Source of the DNA: Carposina sasakii
Taxonomy: Eukaryota > Arthropoda > Insecta > Lepidoptera > Carposinidae
DNA: 64,000 bases
Assembly (NCBI GenBank): GCA_014607495.2
Contig: CP053175.1
Span: 6,758,001 to 6,822,000 of the forward strand
Reading direction: 5' to 3'
The number at the start of each line of letters is the position of its first letter. Position 1 is the first letter of the stretch. The translations under genes were made by a program, and so were the position numbers. Under the pieces are notes generated by a model, which saw only the letters and a program-made list of their open reading frames with translations, searched no databases and had not been told where the DNA came from. Shown here in pieces: positions 55,501 through 64,000 of the stretch.

Positions 55501-57894
55501 ATGCGCCATAGGTCCTGGGTTCGAATCCCGGTAGGTGCAAATATTGATATGATGAATATCGATGTTTGTTTTCCGAGTCATGGATGTTTCTATACTTATC
55601 TATGTATTTATATACCGTTGCTTAGTACCCACGACACAAGACCTTAGGGATCTTAATGTGGGACTAGGTTAATGTGTTGTGTAGTGTGTGAATATTTATT
55701 TATTTATTATTTATTTATGCTGCTCTGGGAGTGAAAAAAAAAGTATAATACTACAGCAGCTTCTCTTCCCGGCCATACAGTACAAGTCAGTAGCGGGACA
55801 AGAGGGTCTTGGTGTTTTGTAGGCGATGGGCTGACCACCTGTCACTACTAACGTTTAAAATAAGCGGGGCTAGATGTAAAAGATCAAAGATCTTTTCTTA
55901 ACCTGACCAGGGTTAACATAGATAATTAAATTTATTAGGTACATGATTCCTTGCCTGTAGCCTATGTTAGCCTAATTATTAGTAGCCTATGTCCTCTCTC
56001 AGGTTCTAGACTATCTGTGTACCAAATTTAATATCAATTGGTTCAGTAGTTTTGGCGTGAAGAGTTACTTTTGCATCTATAACTAAGTAAATTATTAGTA
56101 AGTATTTACTATACCTTGAAGCAATATGACGTTTCCTCTCCATCCCAAATAGTTCTTGGCAAGGGGAACTTGCGTCGAACTCGGTACTTCCCGACAGCTC
56201 CTAAGGGTCGGCCTCGTAGCCTCTCTGCTTCCATATAGTGTGCTGATAACATAATATAATATGTATATAACCTCACGCCAAATAAATGGTTACATTGACA
56301 GGATGAAAGAGCCCTAGTATATGGTAGAAGTGAATAGCAATGCTGGGAGACACTGGCGGCTCGTCCTAAGGAGCGCTGGTGCAGTGCACTCCCACCCACG
56401 AAGATTACCTGAATTCACATAGGCAATCTATATTTCTTTATCTTTCAATTCTACTATGTTTATACAATAGTGTCTACGCGTTCGTCTCAAGTAAGTTGTA
56501 ATCTTATGTATCAAGAGGAGCGCTAGCGATCGCGCTCCAATGAAACGAAATTTGGTACGATTCTTAGTACTCTATTCAATGAGTGCGAAAGAGACTCGTA
56601 AAGAGAAAGATTTCGTATGAAAAATTTGTCTTATCTGGAGCGCCGCTCACATTAATTCGCGTATGCGGCCACTAGATGTCGCTTAGTCCGAGTTAGAACG
56701 CGATATGGTTATCTTTAATGTATTTCATTAGGTCATCTGAGTTTTTATATGAGCGACATTTCACAGCAAAGAATATACTTACTCTTGCACAGTGAACTCC
56801 CATCTAAAAATACCAGGAGCCGCCAGTGCTGGGAGGTAGTGATGGGCAAATGGAAAAAAAATATCGATATTTATCGTATGATATTTTTCAAATATATCGA
56901 TATATATCACCCAAAAAATATCGATAATTCGATATATCGATATTTTTTGCCCAATTTGCAATTATTTATAAAAATTGCCAAAATTATCGCTAACTTCCAT
57001 ACAGCAGACATGACATTTAATATAAATACAATTCACACAAAAAAATAACAATAAGCTACGCTTAGTTTACTCGTGACAACACAACAAAACAACGTTCGTA
57101 CCAACACTCTAAACTAAAATGCAGTCAGTCCAGTGCAGTGATACCAACCAAACCAACAAGCAATGTCATTGTCATAGACAAACAAGTCATAGAGTGTAAT
57201 TTTTTAATTTTTGTTTGTATTTGAAGCAAAGAAACTAAACCCATACAGCCTACTGCATATTTTCTAAATTTAAGAAATCGGATTAGTCAAAAACATGATG
57301 TGACGCATGAGCAGACGCCAGACAGCAGAGCTTTAAAAATATATCGATTTTGATATCTGAAAATAAATATCGAAAATTGATATATCGCAGGAAAAAATAT
57401 CGCTAATTTATATCGATATTTTTCTGAAAATATATCGATATTTTGATATATCGATATTTTTTTACCAACCCTACTGGGAGGGGTTGCCCTGGACTAACGT
57501 ACCGTCGTCAGGCTATTACAGTCAACTGCTGGACGTAGACCTCTCCCATAGCACTCCCCAAGGCTAGATCTCCTGTTTTCGCTATCCAGTCCCTTGAACC
57601 CAGACCAGAAGCCCTCTTCAAACATCGGTCCATCTGGCCAGACGTTGAGAGATCTGAAATCTCTCCTTCCATTACCTCCTTACCTTTTAACCACAAGTTC
57701 TGCAGTTTAGTATGGTTATGTGGACTGAAGGTGTGTGACTCCAGCAGCCTGTACAGTTCCTTAAAATTGCCTCTGTGGAAGGCCACCATGGCCTTCGCCT
57801 TCAGCACCGACTCGTGCGCATGCAGGCGTTCGCAGGCGGGTAGTGACCAGAGGAACCTGCCCAGCCTTTCTATATTGCCTGCCTGTTGGAGTAC
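40545..57894 (-). CDS. so: Six1/2-class homeobox transcription factor sine oculis, 5'-partial, 5 exons
   Basis: Exons on the minus strand: 57894-57684, 56242-56115, 55108-55004, 53014-52956, 40689-40545. GT-AG junctions and phases (1,0,0,2) are consistent; 215 codons plus TGA. Residues 1-~101 are most of the SIX domain ([66 protein letters not shown]). Residues ~102-161 are the homeodomain, ending in [35 protein letters not shown] and [14 protein letters not shown] identify the Six1/2 (so) class rather than Optix (Six3/6) or Six4. The last exon continues [19 protein letters not shown], resembling the tail after the fly so homeodomain. so acts in the nucleus with Eyes absent in eye and head specification. 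Residues before VLQQ, with the start codon, are absent from 57895-64000 and should lie beyond the window. Odd: Thr and Val (ETTGLTTVQ) where the class normally has Ala and Thr, and a tail of only ~50 aa. Confidence 0.92.
40870..40965 (+). repeat. MITE F-related fragment
   Basis: ATGGAAGCACCCCTGGGAAA and CACGGGTTTCCAAGATATTG; the same variant occurs at 9598-9665. Confidence 0.5.
41086..41340 (+). repeat. Dispersed repeat O
   Basis: GATGCCACGGTTGTTGGCGA to GGTGGTGGGCGCACCCATAG. Confidence 0.75.
41815..41975 (+). repeat. RTE-type tail repeat, decayed
   Basis: TGGCCTCGGCAGACCTCCCC, GGTTTTCTGGAGATACGTAG, CCTGCCCAGCGTGGTGACTA. Confidence 0.55.
42200..42370 (+). repeat. Dispersed repeat D
   Basis: GCTGATGCAGGGCTTCACTA, CATGTCGTAAGAGTCGACTA, GGGATCTCTTTTTTGACCCT. 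Confidence 0.6.
42990..43990. other. Low-repeat DNA inside the last so intron
   Basis: No known repeat family recognised, and no exon phase consistent with so. 43190-43380 and 43770-43930 are richer in GC and non-repetitive, with clusters such as CAGCAGCAG and ACACGCGTTTGC. Enhancer content is possible but not demonstrable here. Confidence 0.3.
44527..46115 (+). mobile_element. P-element-like transposon, internally deleted, with 8-bp target duplication
   Basis: GTGGCGGG occurs directly at 44527-44534 and 46108-46115. Just inside are 22-bp perfect terminal inverted repeats beginning AATAGAATTATAACC (44535 and reversed at 46107). The interior (1573 bp) carries a two-exon THAP domain on the + strand but no complete transposase. 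An 8-bp duplication plus a THAP domain is the signature of the P superfamily. Confidence 0.8.
44679..45395 (+). pseudogene. THAP zinc-finger domain, two exons, truncated P-like transposase
   Basis: Exon 44679-~44755 starts [18 protein letters not shown] and ends at a donor (GGTAAATA). The second exon begins after TTTTAG near 45230: [20 protein letters not shown], then [12 protein letters not shown], and stops at ~45395. The C-x4-C, W, and C-x2-H residues of the C2CH finger are all visible. The catalytic part expected after it is missing, so the product would be a ~80-residue DNA-binding domain. The exact exon joint is inferred. Confidence 0.6.
46155..46318 (+). mobile_element. Possible LINE (jockey/R1-like) ORF tail
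   Basis: One frame reads [20 protein letters not shown] and continues to a stop at ~46317, then AT-rich. CPL with spaced Cys/His resembles the end of jockey-type reverse transcriptase ORFs; short, so tentative. Confidence 0.35.
46588..46805 (-). repeat. Dispersed repeat D, near full length
   Basis: CACACGGCTGTGTTCTTGAA, AACTGCAGGATCATAATAGA, TTAGTCGACTCTTATGACAT, GGAGATGGAGCTGATGTATT. Confidence 0.7.
46853..46937 (-). repeat. SINE-1 head fragment
   Basis: CTGGGATTCGAACACGGAAC and GTCACTACCAACTACACC. Confidence 0.6.
46999..47264. repeat. Palindromic MITE E
   Basis: TATACAGGGTGTAACAAAAA to TTTTTGTTACACCCTGTATA. Confidence 0.8.
47265..48660. other. Low-repeat DNA inside the last so intron
   Basis: No coding exon or named repeat seen. 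48290-48470 is GC-richer and unique-looking (GATGTGGCGGTGTCAGGTTA, CTCTGTCGCACCCGTGACGG). 47780-47825 has several GATAA-type sites (CTGATAACACGTTATCACGG). Confidence 0.3.
48662..48805 (+). repeat. Dispersed repeat D, 3' module
   Basis: GATAAGCTAGCAACTTGTCG, GTGCTAAACGTGGCTGTGGT, TTCGGAAACACAGCC. Confidence 0.6.
48812..49081. repeat. Palindromic MITE E
   Basis: ATACAGGGTGTAACAGAAAG to CTTTTTGTTACACCCTGTAT. Confidence 0.8.
49265..49390 (+). repeat. Dispersed repeat D, 5' module
   Basis: GGGGCTTCACTAGAATACAT and TGTCGTAAGAGTCGACTAAG. Confidence 0.6.
49398..49535. repeat. Short palindromic repeat
   Basis: GGGGTAAGCCCGAACCTCTC at left, GGTTCGTGCTTACCCCACTG at right. Relatives at 44025-44170 and 50480-50595. 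Confidence 0.55.
49575..49842 (+). repeat. Dispersed repeat O
   Basis: GTTGCCACGGTTGTTGGCGA to GGTGGTGGGCGCACCCATAG. Confidence 0.75.
50600..51600. other. Mostly unassigned so-intron DNA
   Basis: AT-rich except 50890-51110, which holds GCAGTCGCGGTCGTCCGCTA followed by CCCGGGCAGCGTCGCCCGCG. The first of these resembles a Helitron-like end. No exon recognised. Confidence 0.3.
51636..51705 (+). repeat. tRNA-like sequence, probably a SINE head or tRNA pseudogene
   Basis: Acceptor-like ACCCGG/CTCGGGT pairing, D-arm GCTTAGTGGTTATAGC and a perfect T-arm GTGGGTTCGATTCCCAC. The anticodon stem does not form a clean 5-bp helix, so a working tRNA is unlikely. T-rich sequence follows. Confidence 0.5.
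51945..52083 (+). repeat. RTE-type tail repeat, variant
   Basis: GCTGGTAGTGACTGGATGGC, GGAGATCGAGCCTTGTGATG, GTCCAGCAGTGGACTGCAAT. Confidence 0.65.
53096..53462. repeat. Palindromic MITE E inserted into a half copy of itself
   Basis: 53096-53196 is a left half ending CACATCTTTA; a full element, 53197-53462, follows directly (ACAGGGTGTAACAAAAAGGG to TTCTGTTACACCCTGTATA). The block starts ~80 nt before (in gene direction, upstream of) so exon 53014. Confidence 0.75.
54424..54694. repeat. Palindromic MITE E
   Basis: TACAGGGTGTAACAGAAAGG to TTTTTGTTACACCCTGTATA. Confidence 0.8.
55197..55372 (-). repeat. SINE-1 copy
   Basis: AAGGTCATGGGTTTTAAGCA, AACCGGGATTCGAACCCAGG, ATACCAATCCAATCAGCTGT; ~90 nt from so exon 55108. 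Confidence 0.7.
55497..55712 (+). repeat. SINE-1 copy, opposite orientation
   Basis: GCGCCATAGGTCCTGGGTTC, GAATCCCGGTAGGTGCAAAT, GCTTAGTACCCACGACACAA, TATTTATTTATTATT tail. Confidence 0.75.
56343..56836 (-). repeat. hAT-like MITE K, second copy, with target duplication
   Basis: Element 56351-56828 has ends CACTGGCGGCTC and GAGCCGCCAGTG. Flanks CTGGGAGA (56343-56350) and CTGGGAGG (56829-56836) match 7 of 8. Homologous in reverse to 5623-6152. It lies ~100 bp upstream (gene sense) of so exon 56242. Confidence 0.8.
56837..57473. repeat. hAT-like element L with ATCGATA-rich interior
   Basis: Ends TAGTGATGGGCAAA and TTTTACCAACCCTA are imperfect inverted repeats. CTGGGAGG flanks both sides exactly (56829-56836, 57474-57481). 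Both ends inside are packed with ATATCGATAT runs. No transposase frame. Confidence 0.75.
57505..57630 (-). repeat. RTE-type tail repeat, variant
   Basis: TTACAGTCAACTGCTGGACG, GATCTCCTGTTTTCGCTATC; reverse of the 51945 variant, ~55 nt past the donor of so exon 57684. Confidence 0.6.
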
Positions 57895-58069
57895 CTGGAA
57901 TAAAAAGCAAGCTTGGAATAACAATGTTTTTGAGTACAATCCCACAGACACGTTTAGTATAGCAGGGCCAGATGTAAAGTCACAAGAGAGACTAGCTTCG
58001 TTTCGCTAACTTTGCGAACTTTGATATCGCTCGGAAAATTGTTATATCGTCTAATCAAGCCCCTATACA

Positions 58070-58440
58070 GGATGTTTTTTCGTGGCCACCCTTAACGAAG
58101 GTACGTACTCTATACATCAAATAAAGTAAGTTTATGCCAAAAAAAAAATGCTGGGAAAAATGTACATTTTTTTATTTCTTGATCGGGCGAAATTTATAGT
58201 GTCCAGTGTTTATGCTAGTTTTTTCATTGACAGATATTAATTATTTCTCGTGAAAAAATATTGCTACACGCGTCAATGTGCATTTATGCAGATAAACGCA
58301 GTCTATTTACTCAACTTTGGACCCTAACATTTTGGAAACCAGACACTTCCCAGGTACGCTTCCATGGAGAAAAATGATCGTGATGATGGGGAGATTCCGT
58401 AGTTTTCGGGAACGTTGACGACCAAAAACCACCCTGTATA
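58070..58440 (-). repeat. MITE F copy
   Basis: ACAGGATGTTTTTTCGTGGC to GACGACCAAAAACCACCCTG. Confidence 0.8.
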
Positions 58441-58721
58441 ACAATTTTTCGATAAGTCTCACATCACAAGGTTTCCTATCCATTCCATATGACATATGAT
58501 ATTGTGCATAACATTATAGTATTTTATTTACCAACAGTTTGCTGCATTCATTCACAATCATAACCCTGGCTATTTGCCAGTGCACTTCACTTTGCGCTCA
58601 ATGACATTCAGTCATATTTTAGTTTATTTAATTACCCAGCGATTGGCTATGTTCACGAGAAATCAATGAATCGAATTTGATGAAACATACCTAAATCTTG
58701 AGTAGGTTTATTATACTATAT

Positions 58722-58908
58722 TCCTGTATTGATGCGGGGTTTTCCTAGAGTACATCGGCTGTATCTCTTTTCGTGCATGTCGTAGGAGTCGAATAAGGAA
58801 CTCAGAAATTCTCTCAGGCGGTAAGCTAGCAACTTATCTTGGCTGTGGGGTCTTCTTTGTGATCTTGAAGTTCTGGCTACACCATTTTGGGAACACAGCC
58901 ATTTGTAT
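58722..58908 (+). repeat. Dispersed repeat D
   Basis: TTGATGCGGGGTTTTCCTAG, GTCGTAGGAGTCGAATAAGG, TTTTGGGAACACAGCC. Confidence 0.65.
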
Positions 58909-58909
58909 A

Positions 58910-59400
58910 CAGGGTGTGGGTGACAGCCAGGCAAATACTGAAATGCTATATACCATTGTGTTGAGTTATACGACAATATTATTACTAGCAGGAAATGTAT
59001 TTTTGATTTAATTATCCGCAATCTTTGCTCTCCGCGCCAATTGTATCGGGCGATCCTGTGACTAATTAAATTGGCTCATTGGTTATTGTGTGACACATTG
59101 CTGTTTTTTGGATCACTTGTGACGATCCATTAGGGTTGATCAATTATTTGAACTTTTTTGAGGGCATCTTATTTTTTGAAAATCATCTTATTAAATAAAT
59201 ATTTTAAAAAATTTGGTCCTTTCATTATCTAAGGGCTAATTAAAACGAAGTACTTAAACTATTTTTTTTTTCTGAAAATATGAAAAAATGTCGGAAAGTT
59301 TTGGAATTTTCCTGCGAAAATTTTCAGTGTTTTCCACCTCAGAATCATAGTCTGAAGTTATGGTATAAATATTTGCCTGGCTGTCACAAACACCCTGTAT
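58910..59400 (-). repeat. MITE G copy, full length
   Basis: TACAGGGTGTGGGTGACAGC to CTGGCTGTCACAAACACC-CTGTAT; inverted relative to 25128. Confidence 0.8.
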
Positions 59401-59469
59401 GTAGGTATACCAACTGGGGTACGACGAGGTTAACCCTAGCTTCGGAGGTGACACCTACTTTTTGCGACG

Positions 59470-59550
59470 GCTCCTTTAGTCGACTCTTACGACATGCACG
59501 GAAGGTGATGCAGCTGATGCATTCTAGTGAAGCCCCGCATCAGCACAGGA
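59470..59550 (-). repeat. Dispersed repeat D, 5' module
   Basis: TTTAGTCGACTCTTACGACA, GATGCAGCTGATGCATTCTA, GAAGCCCCGCATCAGCACAG. Confidence 0.6.
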
Positions 59551-59876
59551 TATTAGAACGTGTGTGTGTATACAATAAGCTTAAGAGCAATGAGTGGGAT
59601 ATGTGAAACTATACAATGCTCAAAGTTACCATAGCAAAGTCAATAAAATACTAAATATATAGCTCTCCCGCCTCGTAAACATAACGAAATAGGTCAAGAG
59701 ATTTTTTTATATGTTTATTTTAAGGCGGCTTCCCACCATAGGTTATGTAGGTATGTATGTAATTGTTTAGGTATATTAATGTACCATAACAAAACGGCAC
59801 AAATAGTTATTGTTCCGGACCTTAAGTGGTATCTACTAGCTGCTAGTAGAATAACTATAAAATCTATTTATAAAGT

Positions 59877-60126
59877 CATCATCATCATCATCAGCCTATT
59901 GCAGTCCACTGCTGGACGTAGGCCTCCCCCAGGGCACGCCACAAGACTGCCATGGGGGGTATTAGCCCATAGTCACCACGCTGGGCAGGCGGATTGATGG
60001 GCAGTTTGTATTTTGGACTATGTTGTCGACACGGGAGGCGCTGCTGCCCACCACCCTTAATCGCCTCGTACGATACCCACAGGCAGAGATGGGGTGGTAC
60101 GAATTCTACTCTGCCGGCACCACGCG
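59877..60126 (-). repeat. RTE-type tail repeat, near full
   Basis: (ATC)n, CAGTCCACTGCTGGACGTAG, TAGTCACCACGCTGGGCAGG, GTACGAATTCTACTCTGCCG, CACCACGCGGC. Confidence 0.8.
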
Positions 60127-60179
60127 GCCGATTTATAAAGCATTCTATGAGATTCTATGCGCTAGTAACTAGCTAATCC

Positions 60180-61285
60180 TTTCTCTTAGGTAATATTATA
60201 AGTGCGCAAGTTTGTGGGGATGTGTGTATGTTGTTAGGTATGTGTGTGTGTGTGTATGTTTGTTACTCAAAAAATAAAATTGTTCACGCAAAAAATAAAA
60301 TTTTTACGCATATTTTAGAGATTTTTCATCGTTACTTCATTGTGTTAGTGTTTTCCTATTCACTAATATGAATGTTATCGTATCTAAAGAGTCTTGATTC
60401 TTAAACCCAAGGGTTGTTGACAGTTTTTTATTTGTATTTATATCAAAGATCATAAAATAAAAGAAACATTTGCGAAAGAAAAACTTCGCAAGCGTGATAA
60501 CTTTGCGGGATATAACAAGACTAAATTGTGATTTCAAAATCACAATTTTTGACTTGCCAAAAAAACGGTCCATACAAACGGCTACCACGACGTGACGTCA
60601 CTCTGTAACTTGTCTGCGCGTAAATAAACTTTTTTTCTACAGGTATATTAAATATTGCTTTTGTAAATATGGTCATAAAACAAAAGATGTAAATGATGCA
60701 GGTGGACATGTGATGTTGTAATTTTCAATTAATTTCACGTTTGAAAAATGGACTTAATTTTAAAGATAACCCTTTAAATTACTACCTCATTTGGACACAT
60801 AAAATTGTAATTTTACAGATAGGTATGATTTTGATCATTTATTCAGATTCAACCGTAGGAAACTATCCCATTTCCGGTGTAATATCTGAATCTGATTTTA
60901 AAACTATCAAAACCTCATTTCTTAATTTTTAAAACAACTTATATAACAACGTATTTCGCAAATCATTTCCTCTCTCACTTTCACAATTTTTTTTATCAAC
61001 CGCAGGGTGGTCACAAATATTATAAGTAATGTACTATTTATTTATCCGGGATAGGCCACGTGTGTCGCATCCTGGGCCGTCCTATGTCAATAATGGTTAT
61101 TGTTTTTGCAATAGAGTTGCGAGAGTTACCACAACTGATACCGAATTTGGAAAAGAGGTTTTTAGACATATCTCCTCCTTGGTATTGTTATAACACTTTG
61201 TCTTATAAACTACTTTCCTATCCATCTTAGATACCTAACAGAAATTTTGTTTCTACCCTCCGTCTTACAAAGTTAAATATTGAGT
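60180..61285. other. Unassigned DNA upstream of so exons
   Basis: No exon seen. A (GT)n stretch at 60239-60258, an imperfect inverted motif TTGTGATTTCAAAATCACAA at 60529, and a CRE-like GTGACGTCAC at 60592. Otherwise AT-rich with no recognised family. Confidence 0.4.
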
Positions 61286-61289
61286 CCTG

Positions 61290-61625
61290 TGTCCTGTGCT
61301 GATGCGGGACTACACTAGAATAGATCAGCAGCATCTTCTTCCGTGCATGTCGTAACAGTCGAGTAAGGAATTTGGGGGGCGTTCTCTCAGGTAACTAGCA
61401 ACTTATCCCTGATCTTTTAACACACACATAAGTAGGTACATGCGACTTCCACTCATTAAGTTTCAATGAGTGATCATCGTCCAGCAGTGGACTGCAACAG
61501 GCTGATGATGATGATGAGTGATCTGTCAATACGGGTGCTGTTCCCGCTATACTAAACGTGGCTATAAGATCTCCTTCGCGAACCTGCAGTTCTGGCTACC
61601 CTATATTGGAAACACAGCCGTGTGT
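61290..61625 (+). repeat. Dispersed repeat D split by an RTE-tail fragment
   Basis: 5' module GTGCTGATGCGGGACTACAC at 61290-61410; RTE tail TCCAGCAGTGGACTGCAACA plus (GAT)n at 61478-61516; 3' module CTATACTAAACGTGGCTATA at 61547-61625. Confidence 0.6.
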
Positions 61626-61824
61626 ACACCAAGTAATACCACCACGTGAATACTGCCTTTCATCTTGTAAATATTTTATTTATTTAATTGAGCATGTATG
61701 CGACATTTTTGTAGGTATTCAAATTCCTATAAATATTTATATTTGTGGTGGTTTTGACACTCGCTTATTTGCATTTAACAGATACCTATTTAGTACAATA
61801 TATTATATTAATTAAGGATCTATA

Positions 61825-62224
61825 CAGGATGATTTTTGGTCGTCAACGTTCCCGAAAACTACGGAATCTCCTCATCATCACGATCATTTTTCTCCATGGA
61901 AGCATACCTGGGAAGTGTCTGGTTCCCATTACATACATATTAAGGTCCAACGTTGAGTAAATAGACTGCATTTTTCTGCATAAATGCACATAGACATAGC
62001 AAGATTTTTTCACGATAAATAATTAATATCTGTCTATGATAAAACTAGTATAAACACTGGACACTATAAATTTCGCCCGATCAAGTATATATAGGTAATA
62101 ATTTTTTTTTTTTTCTAAAAAATTTACATTGTTTCCCAGCATTTTTTTTGGCATAAACTTATTTTATTTGATGTATAGAGTACGCATCCTTCGTTAAGGG
62201 TGACCACAAAAAATCATCCTGTAT
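61825..62224 (+). repeat. MITE F copy, full length
   Basis: ACAGGATGATTTTTGGTCGT to CACAAAAAATCATCCTGTAT. Confidence 0.8.
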
Positions 62225-62464
62225 ATTTAAGTATTACAGTAATAAAAAATATCAGACTACATGCGTAGGTATATTAATTAATTCATCCCCTACAAAAACC
62301 AGATTAAAAATAATAATCAACCCATTAAAGGCATAAGTTAACCACCCTCTTCATCTCACCCTATTAAAGTACATATTTATTTTAATAGTGTATGTTTCTA
62401 CCATTCAGGAAGTAAAAGAGGAGAAGGCATAACAAGTATAACAACTATGTAGGTATAACTATTT

Positions 62465-62668
62465 GACGGTCGATTGGTGTAGTTAGTAGTGACCCTACCT
62501 GCGACGCCATAGGTCCTGGGTTCGAATGCCGGTAGGTGCAAACATTGATGATGAATATTGATGTTTGTTTCCGAGTCACGATTGTTTCTATACTTATCTA
62601 TGTATTCCGTTGCTTAAGTAGTACCCAGGCTTATGGAGTGTTGTGAAGTCTGTGAATCTTACATTTAT
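62465..62668 (+). repeat. SINE-1 copy
   Basis: CGATTGGTGTAGTTAGTAGT (box A-like), GGTTCGAATGCCGG (box B with one change), body and TTTATTTATTTAT tail. Confidence 0.75.
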
Positions 62669-62669
62669 T

Positions 62670-64000
62670 TATTTATCTAAGTTCACAGAAAATAATGTCT
62701 GACTAATAATCTTCCTGGCATTATTTACGGGGTCGGCGCTATATGGTTTATTATTTATTGATTATTGAAAGTCTGATCTGTATCTATCTACCATGATGTA
62801 CCCACGTTGAAACATAGGTAAAAAATAGGTAGGCAAATCATATCGACAGCTAAAATCATTAACCTTCATTCCGTCTTTGCTGCAGTAGGGTAAAAACGCA
62901 ACCTCCCCTAACCGTAATTACTTGAAGCCCATTATCCCACCCCTGAAACCGATATCGTATCATCCCTTAGTTTATCGGGGGCTTTCCTGCAATTTTCGAG
63001 TTAAGTCATTATTCCTGGTATTGTAACTTGGTTACCAACGTGTGGTAGGTACTGACAGGAGGTGGCTTAACGTTTAATCAAATTAGACATTATACTGTGT
63101 TGTTATGAAAGCGCGTCAAACAAAAATTACCGTTTTTAAAAATGACATTTGACAGCCAAATGTATGGAAAATCCTTAGATTAATGATTGGTCTTCGCTCC
63201 GCTCTGACCTGAATCTGTAAAATTTAGGCATATTTCAGCATCTTCAACACGGTTAAAATTTTGTTTGCTAATGTAAGATTATTTAAAATAGATAGGATAT
63301 GTACATCTGTGTTCCCCTAAATGGGTTAATTTAATTTGGCTGTGAGTTGGCAGTTGTTTTCTTTAAGCTAAGAGTTAATTTTTACCCGACTGCGCCCGAA
63401 GGTGGATTATATTTTATAGATGTATATTTCTTTGGCATGCTCTATACTATACCCCGCTTTTTTGAAGATAGAAATATGAGTTTCAAAGAAGCATTGTTTG
63501 TAAACATTAGCACACTCGTACTTGTTACGATATGAGTGAAGTTTGACGTTTTTCCATATTGATGTACCCTACTAAAAATTTCCGTTTTGTGTTTGCGAAA
63601 TCAGCCTCTTTAGGTTTTTTATAGTGCAAACTTTATATGAGTAGGTACTGTTGAATTGAGTAGCAATTTCTTTAGCAACTATTTATGATAATAATATACA
63701 AAACTGTGTTTAATAAAAAACCTAATTTCGTTCTTTCGGATTTTTTCATGAGGTATAGCTAGAGCCTAAACGGCTTATCGCATTTGGGCTTGAGAAGTAT
63801 CATTAGATTCGTCTCGGTTAGATTTTTAAGGTTAAAATTTTTACGCAGACAATTTTTTTCTTTAAATAAATGAGGTTATTCATTGGCTGAGTATGTTTGA
63901 AGCTTGAGTCAACGACTAATGATATGGAGGCAAGTCACTCGAATATCCGGTAGCCATGACGACGCGTTTCTAACCGGATATCCGGTTACAGAGGGGGCGT
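62670..64000. other. No recognised gene
   Basis: AT-rich sequence with short dispersed motifs such as TTTTTACCCGACTGCGCCCG at 63379 (reverse relatives at 49146, 52909 and 54925). No so first exon was found on the minus strand, so its start is expected further right. Confidence 0.4.

Noticed and set aside
55497..55712. tRNA gene from box A/B motifs
   Set aside because: The same head is attached to a constant ~200-bp body in several places: it is a SINE.
57895..57951. In-frame ATG extension before [11 protein letters not shown] as the so start
   Set aside because: A clear TTTTTATTCCAG acceptor precedes GTACTCC, and the SIX family has further conserved residues before VLQQ, so the upstream codons are intron.

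Overview
This is a stretch of an insect nuclear genome, almost certainly a moth or butterfly. Evidence: genes split into short exons with GT-AG introns, an AT-rich background, several families of short interspersed elements and MITEs, RTE-type non-LTR retrotransposon tails, and a cluster of secreted proteins resembling the lepidopteran follicular-epithelium yolk protein (YP4/spherulin-2A-like) family. There are no prokaryotic operons, rRNA genes or CRISPR arrays.

Layout. (1) 322-16796, + strand: 18 coding exons of Rtf1, a Paf1-complex subunit involved in transcription elongation. The N-terminal exon(s) lie left of the window; the Plus3 domain and natural stop are inside it. Introns are loaded with mobile elements and two unusual tandem repeats that touch splice sites. 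(2) 16800-22300: no gene, only repeats, including a large inverted repeat just downstream of Rtf1. (3) 22326-35911: three paralogous secreted yolk/aerolysin-fold-like genes in -, +, - orientation. One carries a frame change; the other two are intact. Between the second and third lies a composite element (31897-32905) with long inverted arms around four tandem ~155-bp units. (4) 40545-57894, - strand: five exons of a Six1/2-class homeobox gene, sine oculis (so). It holds most of the SIX domain, a homeodomain split over three exons, and a short C-terminal exon lying 12.3 kb beyond the homeodomain. Its first coding exon(s) must lie right of the window, beyond 64000. The long last intron contains an internally deleted P-element-like transposon with a THAP domain and a perfect 8-bp target-site duplication. 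(5) 57900-64000: upstream intron of so, with repeats only.

The genes look like independent neighbours: a housekeeping elongation factor, an ovary-type secreted protein cluster and an eye/head developmental regulator. The most unusual content is in the accessory DNA: the long-inverted-repeat/tandem-unit element, the P-like THAP element, serial insertions into one 8-bp target beside a so exon, and repeat arrays that extend reading frames or supply splice-like sites in Rtf1. All family assignments come from reading translations and repeat structure by eye; no database search was run.
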